Shown here piece by piece: positions 24,810 through 33,827 of a stretch of 64,000 nt of DNA (the stretch's first letter is position 1; every line of letters begins with the position of its first letter). Under the pieces are notes generated by a model. That model was not told where the DNA came from, did not search any database, and worked only from the letters and a program-made list of their open reading frames with translations. The position numbers and the translations under genes are program-made. The stretch is taken from positions 102,723 to 166,722 of the forward strand of contig NZ_WIBF01000011.1 of assembly GCF_009496005.1 (NCBI RefSeq). The letters are read 5' to 3'. Source of the DNA: Tritonibacter litoralis (GTDB taxonomy: Bacteria > Pseudomonadota > Alphaproteobacteria > Rhodobacterales > Rhodobacteraceae).

Positions 24810-26409
24810 CATATCCTCCGCGTTCGATAATAGCTGCAATCACCGTAAACTTATCAGAGGCTTGCGCGGTCGTCAGTGCGTCACGAAGTTCCAAGCGGTT
24901 GGTCACGGTAAAGCCATTTCCACCAAACGCACGGCCCATGGCGGCGAAATCATGTTCGGCAAAATCCACACCGGTGTTGGTCAGCTGGCGCTGGCGTTGC
25001 TTGAGCTCGATCAGGGCAAGAGAAGCGTCAACAAACACCAGGAATATGGGCGCGACGCCAAACTCAGCAGCCGTGGCCAATTCGCCCGCAACCATCAAAA
25101 ACCCTGCATCGCCTGAAAAGCTGACAACGGGGCGGTCTGGCTGCGCAAGCTTGCGCCCAATCGCCATCGGAACCGCACAGCCCATGGTACACAGGCCAGA
25201 GGATTGGATCAGCGCGCGGGGTTCATAACAGGTCCACATTTGACTGAGCAGGATGCGATGCGCGCCGCTGTCGGCAGAAGCCAATGTGTTTTGCGGCATG
25301 ACGGCGCGGGTTTCGGCGATAACCCCGGCAGGTCCCCAATCGTCATCCGTGGGGAAGGCGGTCGCCAGTCCGGTTTTGGCGGTTTTGACCGCGCCATCGC
25401 TCCAAGTGTCCTTGGGCGACAGACCCTCTGACAGCGCGGCGAGTGTCGGGGCCAAGGGCGCTGTGATTGAAATCCCGGCCTGGTGCATATAATGGGTATT
25501 GGGTTCAGCCGCGATTTCCAGCACGCGGGTTTCAGCCACGTCCCAAGCATCCCGCCAGCCGGTGCGCATTTCAATGGGGTCATAGCCCAGCGACAGGATC
25601 AGATCGGCCGCTTCGATCAGAGGCATCAGATGTTTATCGGCCAGCGGCGACAGACCGGCACCGCCCAGGCACAGGGGGTGGGTCTCATCAACCAGACCTT
25701 TGGCCTTGTAGGTGGTGACAAAGGGGATGTTATGGGCTTCCACAAAGGATTTGAGAGCGGCGCCTGCGTTTTCCTGCATGGCATCAACGCCGATGATCGC
25801 CAGCGGACGTTCGGCGCCAGCCAGCCAATCACGCGCCTGCGCAAGGGTGTCCCCTGTGGCGACGGTTGCTCCGGCAGACGCGCGGCGCAGTCCGCGTTCT
25901 GTGGCCGGCGTATTGGCCACCGTGATGGGCACATCGAGATGAACCGGCCCTTGGCGGGCTTCAAGTGCGATATTGACGGCCTTGTCGGCAATCACCTCAG
26001 CCGCTTCGGCGTCCAAGCGGAACGTGGCCTTGGTGATCGGGCGAAACACCGACTGCTGGTCCAGCACCTGATGGGTATATGTTTGCTCTTCTGCGGCATC
26101 CACACAGCCCGTCAGAACCAGCATCGGCACGCGATCCTGATGCGCATTTGCCACCACGTTTATGCCATTCAGTGCGCCGGGCCCAAGTGTTGCCACCAAA
26201 ATGGCCGGCGCGCCGTTTGCATGGTGAACGGCTTCGCCCATAAAGCCCGCACAATTTTCGTGCTTGGCCAGATGGAAGGTAATCCCAGCCTTTTCCAGCG
26301 CATCAACAAGGGTGAGAACTTCGCCACCTGGCATGCCAAATGCATGGCGGCAGCCCGCATCATAAAGGCGGCGGGCAAGCACATCCGCCGCGCGTAGGGT
26401 CGTGGTCAT
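24796..26409 (-). CDS. Thiamine diphosphate-dependent enzyme (acetolactate synthase-like)
   Basis: 537-residue ThDP enzyme of the acetohydroxyacid synthase/decarboxylase superfamily. The N-terminal domain has GMPGGEVLTL and the catalytic glutamate in AKHENCAGFMGEA. The central domain shows HQVLDQQSVFRPITKA. The C-terminal ThDP domain has GDAGFLMVAGELATAAEFG followed by VFVDASLALI, where the usual GDG...NN motif is relaxed. There is no regulatory small subunit nearby, so it is not ordinary IlvB. Overlap with a CaiB-type transferase gene suggests catabolism of a 2-oxo acid or acyl-CoA compound. Specific substrate cannot be inferred. Confidence 0.88.
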   Translation of the reverse strand: MTTTLRAADVLARRLYDAGCRHAFGMPGGEVLTLVDALEKAGITFHLAKHENCAGFMGEAVHHANGAPAILVATLGPGALNGINVVANAHQDRVPMLVLTGCVDAAEEQTYTHQVLDQQSVFRPITKATFRLDAEAAEVIADKAVNIALEARQGPVHLDVPITVANTPATERGLRRASAGATVATGDTLAQARDWLAGAERPLAIIGVDAMQENAGAALKSFVEAHNIPFVTTYKAKGLVDETHPLCLGGAGLSPLADKHLMPLIEAADLILSLGYDPIEMRTGWRDAWDVAETRVLEIAAEPNTHYMHQAGISITAPLAPTLAALSEGLSPKDTWSDGAVKTAKTGLATAFPTDDDWGPAGVIAETRAVMPQNTLASADSGAHRILLSQMWTCYEPRALIQSSGLCTMGCAVPMAIGRKLAQPDRPVVSFSGDAGFLMVAGELATAAEFGVAPIFLVFVDASLALIELKQRQRQLTNTGVDFAEHDFAAMGRAFGGNGFTVTNRLELRDALTTAQASDKFTVIAAIIERGGYDGRI

Positions 26410-26507
26410 CGGGTTTATCCTGACGTTTTAGATTTCGCGACCAGATTGCGATCTGGTGCGCGCGGCGCAAGGGGTCTCACGCCAGTGTGAGATCCGTTAC
26501 AGTTGGC

Positions 26508-26993
26508 TTAACGTATTGCGTTTTTTGCAATGGCGTCAAACTGTTGGCTCAGTTCGTCGGCGATTTCCTGCAAAGCTGCGCCACCAGTGGGCACATAGGG
26601 GGCAAAGACATGATTTGGTGTCTTGTAAGATAGGGTGCCGCTGCCATCCGGTGTTTCGGTGACATAGAACCGGATCGGAGCCTCGATCATCGCGGCGGTC
26701 GACAGGGCCAGGACGCGGACGGCATAGTCATTGTTGAACACGCCCATGACTCGGTTGCCGGGGATTGTGATGCCCCGTGCGGCGGCCGCTTTGGTCGGGC
26801 CAGCTTGGGTGACAACAATCAACCCCTCGGCTTTTACGGCGGCGGCCAGATCTTTGATCAGCTGGGCATAGGGTTTGTCGGTTTTATGCACGGCCCAACC
26901 GTCGCGATTGTCCAGATCTGCAGCAGAGACCGCAAAGGGGAGACAGATCAAAACCGGCAGAAGGCGGCAGAGGCGGGACAGGCGAGCAAACAT
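26508..26993 (-). CDS. Exported DUF302 protein
   Basis: 161-residue periplasmic protein with a cleavable signal peptide (hydrophobic stretch LLPVLICLPFAVSA, cleavage near AA-DL) and one DUF302 domain. Family features are the central VVTQAGPTKAAAARGI and RVMGVFNNDYAVRVL, and EAPIRFYVTETPDG. DUF302 proteins form a TBP-like alpha/beta fold of unknown function and are often seen near sulfur or redox genes. It lies 98 bases upstream of the ThDP enzyme gene on the same strand, with its own start region, so cotranscription is possible but not shown. Confidence 0.85.
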   Translation of the reverse strand: MFARLSRLCRLLPVLICLPFAVSAADLDNRDGWAVHKTDKPYAQLIKDLAAAVKAEGLIVVTQAGPTKAAAARGITIPGNRVMGVFNNDYAVRVLALSTAAMIEAPIRFYVTETPDGSGTLSYKTPNHVFAPYVPTGGAALQEIADELSQQFDAIAKNAIR

Positions 26994-27085
26994 GTGACGA
27001 TCCTTTTGCGTAGGAGATTTCGCGCAAAGCCTAACGCGTTTGCTTTGAAAGAGTTGTCACATTCGCGTGGCGCGCAGAACAGACC

Positions 27086-28105
27086 TTAGGACCAACCTTT
27101 GCGGAAGAAATGCGGGCTGGCGCCAAAGCGGCGTTTGAATTGGCGGGAGAAATGTGTGGCGCTGTTAAAGCCCGAGGCCAGCGCAATTTCTGTGACCGAC
27201 ATCGATGTTTCATTCATCAGACCATAGGCATGGTGCAGGCGCATGTCGAAATAGACCTGCATTGGGCTTTGATCCAGATAGCGGGTGAACAGCCGTTCCA
27301 ACTGGCGGCGTGAGATATCCAGTTTGTCGCAGATCTCATGAATGCTGAGCGGACTTTCGATGGAGTCCTGCATCATTTGCAGCGCGCTCAGCAGGCGGCG
27401 GTTTCGGCTGCCGACGGCCACTGCAAAGTTCGATCTTTGCGGCTCGCTGCCGCGTCGGGACCGCATATGCAGACACATATCGGCACAGACAATGGCCAGT
27501 TGTTCACCGTGTCGCTCTTCGATCAGGGTGAGAATCATGTCCGTTGCGGCGTGGCCACCGCCGCAGGAAATCAGCCGCGGCGTGATCTCAAAGATGTTTG
27601 AAGAGGGCGTGAGGTTCGGGAACTCCTCCAGAAAGGCCGGCTGATCTTCCCAGTGCAGCGTGAAGATCTGGTCGGTCAGAACACCTGCCTGGGCCAGGGC
27701 AAAGGCGCCGGTGTTGATCGTGCCCAAAGGGCGTCCAAAGCGCGCGGCTTTGCGGATCCAGTTCAAGGTCTTTTCACCTGCCGCCAGCTGAGGTTCCCCG
27801 CCCGCGCTGATAAAGGTCAGCCCACCAACAGGCGCGTCGTCCAACGCCATATCCGGGGTGACCTGCATGCCGTTTGAACAGCGCACAGGCGCGCCGTCTT
27901 CGGTCAGGATAAACCAGCGAAACAGCTCTTTGCCGGTTATTTGATTGGCGACACGCAGGGGTTCAATGGCCGCCGCCACGCCCAACATCATGCTGCGGGG
28001 CAGCACCAGAAAAAAGAAATCCTGCGGCGCACCATCGTAGCGAATGTCAAAATGCGCCGATGACGCGCGCGGGACAAAATTGTCTTGGCATTTGTCATTG
28101 GACAC
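27086..28105 (-). CDS. GlxA family transcriptional regulator (DJ-1/PfpI plus AraC HTH)
   Basis: About 339 residues. The N-terminal half is a DJ-1/PfpI-like amidotransferase-fold sensor domain (LPRSMMLGVAAAIEPLRVAN, later ISCGGGHAATDMILTLIE). The C-terminal AraC-type DNA-binding domain has two helix-turn-helices, including ISRRQLERLFTRYLDQSP and VTEIALASGFNSATHFSRQF. The architecture matches regulators such as GbdR, CdhR and ArgR of quaternary amine and arginine catabolism. The GTG start is preferred because AAGGA lies at better spacing; an ATG four codons upstream (28117) abuts that site. Ligand and target genes are unknown; the downstream DUF302, ThDP and CoA-transferase genes on the same strand are candidates. 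Confidence 0.9.
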   Translation of the reverse strand: MSNDKCQDNFVPRASSAHFDIRYDGAPQDFFFLVLPRSMMLGVAAAIEPLRVANQITGKELFRWFILTEDGAPVRCSNGMQVTPDMALDDAPVGGLTFISAGGEPQLAAGEKTLNWIRKAARFGRPLGTINTGAFALAQAGVLTDQIFTLHWEDQPAFLEEFPNLTPSSNIFEITPRLISCGGGHAATDMILTLIEERHGEQLAIVCADMCLHMRSRRGSEPQRSNFAVAVGSRNRRLLSALQMMQDSIESPLSIHEICDKLDISRRQLERLFTRYLDQSPMQVYFDMRLHHAYGLMNETSMSVTEIALASGFNSATHFSRQFKRRFGASPHFFRKGWS

Positions 28106-28372
28106 GGCGCAGTGCATCCTTTCGCAGGAAACAGATACGTGATCAACGTACCAATGTGGGGACTTGGGTCGCCAATGGTTTTAGCACCTGCAGAAAACCT
28201 AAGTGAAAGGTTTACGACATGGGTCTGTGAGAAAGCGACGCGGTGGCGATTGCGACATTTGTACAATTAAAATCAACCGCCACCTCTTGCAGCGTTATTG
28301 GGCCGATACTAAGACTCAAGTAACCAACGCGCGTCTATAATCGCGTCTACAAGTGAAACAAGGCAGGTCCAC
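28106..28372. other. Divergent regulatory region glxA-type gene / clpP
   Basis: About 270 bases with both promoters. TATAAT at 28336-28341, 32 bases ahead of the clpP start, is a plausible -10 element, but no good -35 element is found at standard spacing. Confidence 0.4.
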
Positions 28373-29008
28373 ATGATTGATCCCCGCGAAACATATATGA
28401 ACACTCTGGTCCCGATGGTGGTCGAACAGACCAGCCGGGGTGAACGGGCCTATGATATTTTCTCACGCCTGTTGAAAGAGCGTATCATTTTCTTGAATGG
28501 CCCTGTTCACGATGGGATGAGCTCGCTTGTGGTGGCGCAGCTTCTGCACCTCGAGGCGGAAAATCCGTCCAAGGAAATCTCGATGTACATCAACTCGCCA
28601 GGCGGCGTGGTGACCTCTGGTCTGTCGATCTATGACACCATGCAGTACATCAAACCCAAAGTGTCCACGCTGGTGATTGGTCAGGCGGCGTCGATGGGCT
28701 CGCTTTTGCTCACCGCAGGTGAAGCAGGCATGCGGTTCAGCTTGCCGAACTCCCGCGTGATGGTGCACCAGCCGTCCGGTGGTTTCCAGGGTCAGGCGAC
28801 CGACATCATGATCCACGCCGAAGAGACGCTGAAGCTGAAAAAACGCCTCAACGAGATCTACGTCAAACACACTGGTCGTGATTATGACACGATTGTTGAC
28901 GCGCTGGAGCGCGATAACTTTATGTCGCCTGAAGAGGCAAAAGAATTCGGTTTGATCGACGAAATCGTTGAAAACCGCGCAAAAAGTGGTGAAGAGGCAG
29001 GCGAATAA
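28373..29008 (+). CDS. clpP: ATP-dependent Clp protease proteolytic subunit
   Basis: 211-residue serine protease that forms the 14-mer proteolytic chamber partnered by ClpX or ClpA. The catalytic triad is complete: Ser107 (GQAASMGS), His132 (MVHQPSGG) and Asp181 (ERDNFMS). The N-terminal propeptide is short. Typical family length and sequence. It precedes clpX by 156 bases, the usual alphaproteobacterial order. The protease degrades SsrA-tagged proteins and cell-cycle regulators. Confidence 0.98.
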   Translation: MIDPRETYMNTLVPMVVEQTSRGERAYDIFSRLLKERIIFLNGPVHDGMSSLVVAQLLHLEAENPSKEISMYINSPGGVVTSGLSIYDTMQYIKPKVSTLVIGQAASMGSLLLTAGEAGMRFSLPNSRVMVHQPSGGFQGQATDIMIHAEETLKLKKRLNEIYVKHTGRDYDTIVDALERDNFMSPEEAKEFGLIDEIVENRAKSGEEAGE

Positions 29009-29164
29009 AGCCTCTTTGCGTCAAATGTGCGCGGCAATGAGCCGATGCACAGCTATTATTCATTGTGGCTGCTTGGGACCTGTCCTAAGCTGCCCAAATG
29101 GCGGGAGACCTCTCGGCACAGGGCCGGGGACGTCTTCAACGCCAAGCGTACTGAAAGGTAGAAC

Positions 29165-30433
29165 ATGGCAACGAACTCAGGCGGTGACAGCAAAAACACC
29201 CTCTACTGTAGCTTCTGCGGAAAGAGCCAGCACGAGGTGCGTAAGCTGATTGCAGGCCCAACAGTGTTCATCTGCGATGAATGTGTCGAGTTGTGCATGG
29301 ATATCATCCGCGAAGAGACCAAAGCGTCGGGGCTGAAGGCAACGGATGGTGTGCCGACACCACAGGATATCTGCGGTGTGCTGGATGATTATGTGATCGG
29401 TCAGGCCACGGCCAAACGTGTGCTGTCCGTGGCGGTTCACAACCACTACAAACGCCTGAACCATGCGCAGAAGGCTGGCGGTGATATTGAGCTGGCGAAG
29501 TCCAACATCTTGCTGATCGGCCCCACCGGCTGCGGTAAAACGCTTTTGGCGCAGACCCTTGCCCGTATTCTGGACGTGCCGTTCACCATGGCGGATGCCA
29601 CCACATTGACCGAAGCGGGCTATGTGGGCGAAGATGTCGAAAACATCATCCTCAAGCTGCTGCAAGCCTCGGAATATAATGTCGAACGCGCACAGCGCGG
29701 CATCGTTTACATCGATGAGGTCGACAAGATCACCCGCAAGTCTGAAAACCCGTCGATCACCCGTGATGTCTCGGGTGAAGGCGTGCAACAGGCGCTGTTG
29801 AAGCTTATGGAAGGCACCGTGGCCAGCGTGCCGCCGCAGGGTGGACGCAAGCATCCGCAGCAGGAATTCCTGCAGGTGGACACCACAAACATCCTGTTCA
29901 TCTGCGGTGGCGCATTTGCGGGTCTGGACAAGATCATCGCCCAACGCGGCAAAGGCTCTGCTATGGGCTTTGGTGCGGATGTGCGCGACAACGACGAGCG
30001 CGGTGTTGGCGATCTCTTCAAAGAACTGGAGCCTGAAGATCTGCTGAAATTCGGTCTGATCCCGGAATTTGTCGGCCGTCTGCCTGTTCTGGCAACGCTG
30101 GAAGATCTGGACGCGGAAGCGCTGGTCACCATTTTGACCAAGCCAAAGAACGCGCTGGTGAAACAGTATCAACGCCTGTTTGAACTGGAAGAGACCGAAC
30201 TGGACTTTACCGATGAAGCGCTGAAAGCGATCGCGGGCAAGGCCATCGAACGCAAAACCGGTGCCCGTGGTCTGCGCTCCATCATGGAAGACATCCTGCT
30301 GGATACCATGTTCGACCTGCCAGGTATGGATAGCGTCGAAAAGGTTGTGGTCAACGAAGAGGCTGTGACTTCGGACAAACAACCGCTGATGATCCACGCT
30401 GAAGGCGAAAAAGAGCCAGCATCTGCGGGCTAA
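29165..30433 (+). CDS. clpX: ATP-dependent Clp protease ATP-binding subunit ClpX
   Basis: 422-residue AAA+ unfoldase that feeds substrates to ClpP. The N-terminal zinc-binding domain has Cys15, Cys18, Cys37 and Cys40. The AAA module shows Walker A GPTGCGKT, Walker [11 protein letters not shown], and the pore loop GYVGED; the ClpP-docking IGF-type loop is represented by [16 protein letters not shown] precedes the ATG. A strong terminator follows 37 bases after the stop, so clpP and clpX form a closed unit, perhaps with a second promoter in the gap between them. Confidence 0.98.
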   Translation: MATNSGGDSKNTLYCSFCGKSQHEVRKLIAGPTVFICDECVELCMDIIREETKASGLKATDGVPTPQDICGVLDDYVIGQATAKRVLSVAVHNHYKRLNHAQKAGGDIELAKSNILLIGPTGCGKTLLAQTLARILDVPFTMADATTLTEAGYVGEDVENIILKLLQASEYNVERAQRGIVYIDEVDKITRKSENPSITRDVSGEGVQQALLKLMEGTVASVPPQGGRKHPQQEFLQVDTTNILFICGGAFAGLDKIIAQRGKGSAMGFGADVRDNDERGVGDLFKELEPEDLLKFGLIPEFVGRLPVLATLEDLDAEALVTILTKPKNALVKQYQRLFELEETELDFTDEALKAIAGKAIERKTGARGLRSIMEDILLDTMFDLPGMDSVEKVVVNEEAVTSDKQPLMIHAEGEKEPASAG

Positions 30434-30469
30434 CCGTCCTAGGTGTCACAGCTGTTAAGTTCAAGAACG

Positions 30470-30506
30470 GGCCGATGTCGTGATGACATCGGCCTGTTTC
30501 GTTTTA
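30470..30506 (+). terminator. Rho-independent terminator after clpX
   Basis: Perfect 10-bp stem GGCCGATGTC / GACATCGGCC with a five-base loop, then TGTTTCGTTTTA. Confidence 0.85.
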
Positions 30507-30582
30507 TGCGGTTTCGCAGCGATCAACGGCTTGCAGCCGGATCCGGTTTAGCGATTAATACGCCAACACGAAAGGAAAGGTC

Positions 30583-30948
30583 ATGACCATCAAACGTATT
30601 TCTTCGGGCGGCGAATTTGAGGCCAAGATCGGCTATTGCCGGGCGGTTGTTGCGGGCGGCTTTGTCCATGTGGCAGGGACCGTCGGGCAGGGCGACGATG
30701 TGGTCGCGCAATGCAAATCGGCGCTGGAAATCATTGGTGCGGCGCTGGAACAGGCAGGCGCAAGCTTTGCCGATGCGGTTCGGGTGAATTATTACCTGCC
30801 GGATGCCGCCGAGTTCGAGCCCTGCTTCCCAATTCTGGCTGAGACCTTTGGCGCCAACCCGCCCGCGGCCACGATGATCGAATGCAACTTGATCGACCCC
30901 AAATACCGGATCGAGATCGAGTTAACCGTGCTTGCCCCGCAGGGTTAA
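30583..30948 (+). CDS. RidA/YjgF family protein
   Basis: 121-residue Rid-superfamily protein, trimeric in its relatives. The family pattern is visible (VHVAGTVGQGD, FADAVRVNYYLPD, FGANPPAATMIECNL). At the site of E. coli RidA Arg105, essential for imine deamination, this protein has alanine (PPAATM in place of PART). It is therefore probably not a canonical 2-aminoacrylate deaminase but one of the Arg-less Rid subgroups with unknown activity. An AAGGAAAGG ribosome site supports the start. Its 3' end overlaps the convergent membrane-protein gene by 27 bases. Confidence 0.88.
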   Translation: MTIKRISSGGEFEAKIGYCRAVVAGGFVHVAGTVGQGDDVVAQCKSALEIIGAALEQAGASFADAVRVNYYLPDAAEFEPCFPILAETFGANPPAATMIECNLIDPKYRIEIELTVLAPQG

Positions 30949-31662
30949 AGCGGCCTCAAGCTCCGCTGGCGTGGGGATGGCCCGTTCGGAGAGCACTCCG
31001 GCATAGTTCAGCTTTTCGTCACGCCAGTCATCATAAAGAGCGACCAGAAATTCCAGGGTTTTCTTGTCGTTTGTGCGCAGTTCTGCGATCATGAAACGCG
31101 CGTCATCCACCAGATTGCACATGATCCCGCGAATGGACTGACGCAGCAGATCTTTGTCCAAATCCCCCTGGGCTATGCCCACGGCCAGAAATTCATAGTA
31201 ATTCAGCAGTTGCTGCAGCGCTTCCGCCCCTTCGCGGGGTTTTCCGGCTTGGGCGCGGGCGGCTTTCCAATCGTCCAAGTATATGTCGTTGTCGGTGGGA
31301 AAGATCTCTTTGCGCAGGCTGTTGGTTTTCTGAAAATATTCAGACAGTCGGCTTTGGAAGAGGATATTTATGGTGTGTTGCTTGCGTTGCGCAGCTTCGG
31401 CCCGTTTGGCGTTGCGGAAGTAGGAAAACACCGCAAACAGAATACCGCCAACTGCGGTTAATGCAGACACCGCGATGCCAAACAGGCTGACAAGGATTCG
31501 GAACTCACCGTCGGGTTGGTCCGGGATCAGATCAAGCAGGGCGCGGAACTCACCCGTGAGCAAAAATGTGGCAAATCCTGCGGAAACCAGAATCAGAAGG
31601 ACCAGAAAACCCAAGGCCCCGATGATCAGAAGCCCTGTTACAACCCGCTCCATTGCGTGCAT
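30922..31662 (-). CDS. Two-TM membrane protein, DUF4760-like
   Basis: 246-residue inner-membrane protein with two N-terminal helices (about residues 8-38 and 56-84) and a long cytoplasmic helical domain. The cytoplasmic part contains LLNYYEFLAVGIAQGDLDKDLL, split here as LLNYYEFLAVG and GDLDKDLL, a pattern found in DUF4760 proteins. No catalytic motif is visible. It is a single gene, convergent with and overlapping the RidA-like gene. Function unknown. Confidence 0.75.
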   Translation of the reverse strand: MHAMERVVTGLLIIGALGFLVLLILVSAGFATFLLTGEFRALLDLIPDQPDGEFRILVSLFGIAVSALTAVGGILFAVFSYFRNAKRAEAAQRKQHTINILFQSRLSEYFQKTNSLRKEIFPTDNDIYLDDWKAARAQAGKPREGAEALQQLLNYYEFLAVGIAQGDLDKDLLRQSIRGIMCNLVDDARFMIAELRTNDKKTLEFLVALYDDWRDEKLNYAGVLSERAIPTPAELEAALTLRGKHG

Positions 31663-31945
31663 AATCTCTTGTTTAAAAGGTATTATTCAAAAGAGGGCGG
31701 GGGTTAACCGTTGCCAAAACCTTCACGGGCCATTGTGCATTCTCCTTTTGCTATGGGGACACCATACATGAAAGTGGTGGAAAACAGAAGTTTCTTGCCA
31801 CTGCTGCAGTCTGGTTCCTGCTTCTTAATATAGGTTTAAGCCAGCGCGCTGCAAGATTGCGCCAGATCTCGCGCCCTGGGTGTTCTGCATCTGGACCTTA
31901 CGGCGAATTTAGGCCATATCAATAGCGGATTATGCGGAGGCACCC
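31663..31945. other. Divergent intergenic region, 283 bases
   Basis: Separates the two-TM protein gene from the NDUFA12-like gene. It should contain both promoters. A GCGGAGG ribosome site directly precedes the right-hand gene. No operator, RNA gene or supported small gene was seen. Confidence 0.5.
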
Positions 31946-32332
31946 ATGGGAATCCTGAACACTCTTTTGCAAGCGGTCACTTGGTGGAACGGCGCCACTT
32001 TGAATACGGCGATTTACACCCGCCGCAAAGGCACCAAAGTCGGCGAAGATGATCAGGGCAATGTCTATTACCGCAATGCAGATGACAGCAAACGCTGGGT
32101 GATCTTTAACGGTGAGGCGGAAGCCTCCCGTGTCAGCGCGGATTGGCACGGTTGGCTGCATCGCACCTATGACGAGGTGCCAAGCGAGAAGCCGTTGGAA
32201 CACAAGTCCTGGGAACAGCCGCATCAGGAAAACCTGACCGGAACAGCATTGGCTTATGCACCTGCGGGTTCGATCCGCGCAGGGGGTGAGCCGAAGGCCC
32301 GCAGCGATTACGACGCCTGGGTTCCAGAATAA
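31946..32332 (+). CDS. Complex I accessory subunit, NDUFA12 family
   Basis: 128-residue homologue of mitochondrial complex I subunit NDUFA12 (B17.2), one of the few supernumerary subunits also present in alphaproteobacteria. Family features are [29 protein letters not shown] and the conserved [14 protein letters not shown]. The C-terminus YDAWVPE matches the family end. It binds the peripheral arm and helps assemble NADH:quinone oxidoreductase. It is the first of three plus-strand genes with mlaD and DUF2155, a common alphaproteobacterial arrangement. Confidence 0.95.
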   Translation: MGILNTLLQAVTWWNGATLNTAIYTRRKGTKVGEDDQGNVYYRNADDSKRWVIFNGEAEASRVSADWHGWLHRTYDEVPSEKPLEHKSWEQPHQENLTGTALAYAPAGSIRAGGEPKARSDYDAWVPE

Positions 32333-32352
32333 AAGCCAAAGGCGCAACAAAC

Positions 32353-32802
32353 ATGTCTCAGAACCCGACCGAAGTTGCCGTAGGCGGTATCGTTTTGGCC
32401 GTGGCCATTGGTTTTGCAGTCTATGCAAGCCAGGCCACAGGCCTGTCGCAGGGCGGCGCGGATTACCCGCTGACCGCCTCGTTCCGCTCCATCGAAGGGG
32501 TCAATGTTGGCACCGATGTACGGTTGGCCGGTGTAAAGATTGGCACCGTGACCGAAGTTGGCCTGAACGCCGAGACGTTTCGCGCTGATACCACAATCAA
32601 CATCCGTGACGGTGTGGAAATCCCCGATGACAGCGCGGCTGTGATTGCATCCGAGGGGCTGTTGGGTGGCAATTTCGTAGAAATCGTGCCTGGTGGCTCG
32701 CCCTTTGGGCTGGAGGCAGGGGATGAGATCCTGGACACTCAGGGCTCTGTCAGCCTGATCTCGCTTCTGTTGAAATTTGTCTCTGGTGGGGACGATTCGT
32801 GA
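32353..32802 (+). CDS. mlaD: Outer membrane lipid asymmetry protein MlaD (MCE domain)
   Basis: 149-residue protein with one N-terminal membrane helix (VGGIVLAVAIGFAVYASQA) and a single MCE domain (YPLTASFRSIEGVNVGTDVRL across residues 37-57, ending GSVSLISLLLKFV). MlaD forms hexameric rings that shuttle phospholipids between MlaC and the MlaFE transporter. The other mla genes are not here, which is usual in this order of bacteria. The stop overlaps the GTG start of the next gene. Confidence 0.92.
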   Translation: MSQNPTEVAVGGIVLAVAIGFAVYASQATGLSQGGADYPLTASFRSIEGVNVGTDVRLAGVKIGTVTEVGLNAETFRADTTINIRDGVEIPDDSAAVIASEGLLGGNFVEIVPGGSPFGLEAGDEILDTQGSVSLISLLLKFVSGGDDS

Positions 32803-33164
32803 TTATACGCGCCGCGTTTCTGGCTTTGTGCGGGCTCGCTGGGGCAGCCCAGGCGCAGGAGGTTGTTGCAACCTCGGGCGTTGGGGCCGTGTTGCGCAGT
32901 CTCGACAAGGTCAATGGCCGGGTTCAGGACATTGAAATCCCCGTGGGCGGCAGTGCGCAGGCCCAGGGGTTGATGGTGACACTGGGCGATTGCCGCTATC
33001 CGGCGGATAACCCCACCGGTGAAGCCTATGCCTATTTGCGGATACGCAGTCCGCAGGATGGGGTGGATTACTTTCAGGGATGGATGATCGCGTCCAGTCC
33101 GGCGCTCAGCGCCTTGGATCACAACCGTTATGACGTTTGGGTCCTGCGCTGCAAAACCTCCTGA
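32799..33164 (+). CDS. DUF2155 periplasmic protein
   Basis: 121-residue exported protein (signal peptide to about AAQA-QE) of the DUF2155 family, function unknown but conserved next to NDUFA12 and aat in alphaproteobacteria. Domain sequence includes GAVLRSLDKVNGRVQDIEI and the Cys-containing GDCRYPADNPTGEAYAYL; a second Cys lies near the C-terminus (VLRCKTS), so a disulfide is possible. Start is a GTG overlapping the mlaD stop. Its 3' end overlaps aat by 37 bases in convergent orientation. Confidence 0.88.
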   Translation: MIIRAAFLALCGLAGAAQAQEVVATSGVGAVLRSLDKVNGRVQDIEIPVGGSAQAQGLMVTLGDCRYPADNPTGEAYAYLRIRSPQDGVDYFQGWMIASSPALSALDHNRYDVWVLRCKTS

Positions 33165-33760
33165 GCGGTTGGCAAAGGCTGTGCTCTGAAATCCGCAATC
33201 ACTTCTAATGCCTCGGCCAGTCGCGCCTGATAGGCCGCGCGTGAGATTTCGATCGCACCCAGCGAAGCCAGATGCGGCGTGATGAACTGCGTATCACAAA
33301 GCCTATAGCCCGCGGCCAACAGATGGGTGGTCAGATAGGCCAGTGCGATCTTGCTGGCATCCCGACGGCGAGAGAACATGCTTTCGCCAAAAAACGCCCC
33401 GCCCAACGACACACCGTAGACACCGCCGACCAGCGTGGTCTCGTGCCAGACCTCAATCGAATGGGCAAAACCATCCGCGTGCAGCTCCAGATAGCGCGCG
33501 CGGATTTCGGCGTTGATCCAGGTCTGTTCGCGATCTGCACAGCCGTCCACAACGCCTGCAAAATCCTGATTGGCCGTGAGGTGAAACGGGGTACGGCGGA
33601 TGGTGCGCGCCAACGAGCGGGAGATATGGAAGTCTTCCAACGGAAAAATACCGCGCCGTTTCGGGTCGACCCAAAAGATTTCGGGGTCGTCCCGGTCATC
33701 CGCCATCGGGAAGATGCCGATGGAGTAGGCATGAAGCAAAAGTTCGGCGCTTAGTTCCAT
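33128..33760 (-). CDS. aat: Leucyl/phenylalanyl-tRNA--protein transferase
   Basis: 210-residue enzyme that adds Leu or Phe to proteins with N-terminal Arg or Lys, marking them for ClpAP degradation. The start is placed at MELSAELLLHAYSIGIFPMA, the typical short alphaproteobacterial N-terminus; upstream open frame crosses the accC terminator. Family motifs: GIFPMADDRDDPEIFWVDP, SIEVWHETTLVGGVYGV and FFGESMFSRRRDASK. Functionally linked to clpP in the same window, though not cotranscribed. Confidence 0.95.
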   Translation of the reverse strand: MELSAELLLHAYSIGIFPMADDRDDPEIFWVDPKRRGIFPLEDFHISRSLARTIRRTPFHLTANQDFAGVVDGCADREQTWINAEIRARYLELHADGFAHSIEVWHETTLVGGVYGVSLGGAFFGESMFSRRRDASKIALAYLTTHLLAAGYRLCDTQFITPHLASLGAIEISRAAYQARLAEALEVIADFRAQPLPTAQEVLQRRTQTS

Positions 33761-33783
33761 AAAATCCGCGGGGTCCAACAGAC

Positions 33784-33808
33784 AAAAAAGGCGCGCCGGA
33801 GCGCGCCT
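33784..33808 (-). terminator. Terminator after accC
   Basis: On the minus strand: GGCGCGC, four-base loop, GCGCGCC, then TTTTTT. It begins 20 bases after the accC stop and separates accBC from aat. Confidence 0.85.
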
Positions 33809-33827
33809 CGCTTGAGCCAAAAGCCTA

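Noticed and set aside
28313..28341. Sigma-70 or heat-shock promoter for clpP
   Set aside because: TATAAT is present, but neither a TTGACA-like nor a heat-shock -35 element lies at proper spacing, so it is mentioned only as part of the regulatory region.
29177..30397. 406-codon open frame on the minus strand
   Set aside because: Antisense to clpX, which is certain; high codon bias leaves the opposite frame open.
31753..31833. 26-codon frame in the gap before the NDUFA12-like gene
   Set aside because: No ribosome site in front of either ATG and no sign of conservation; probably chance.
32353..32802. Full mla lipid-transport operon
   Set aside because: Only mlaD is present; neighbours are unrelated conserved genes and no MlaE, MlaF or MlaC gene is in the window.
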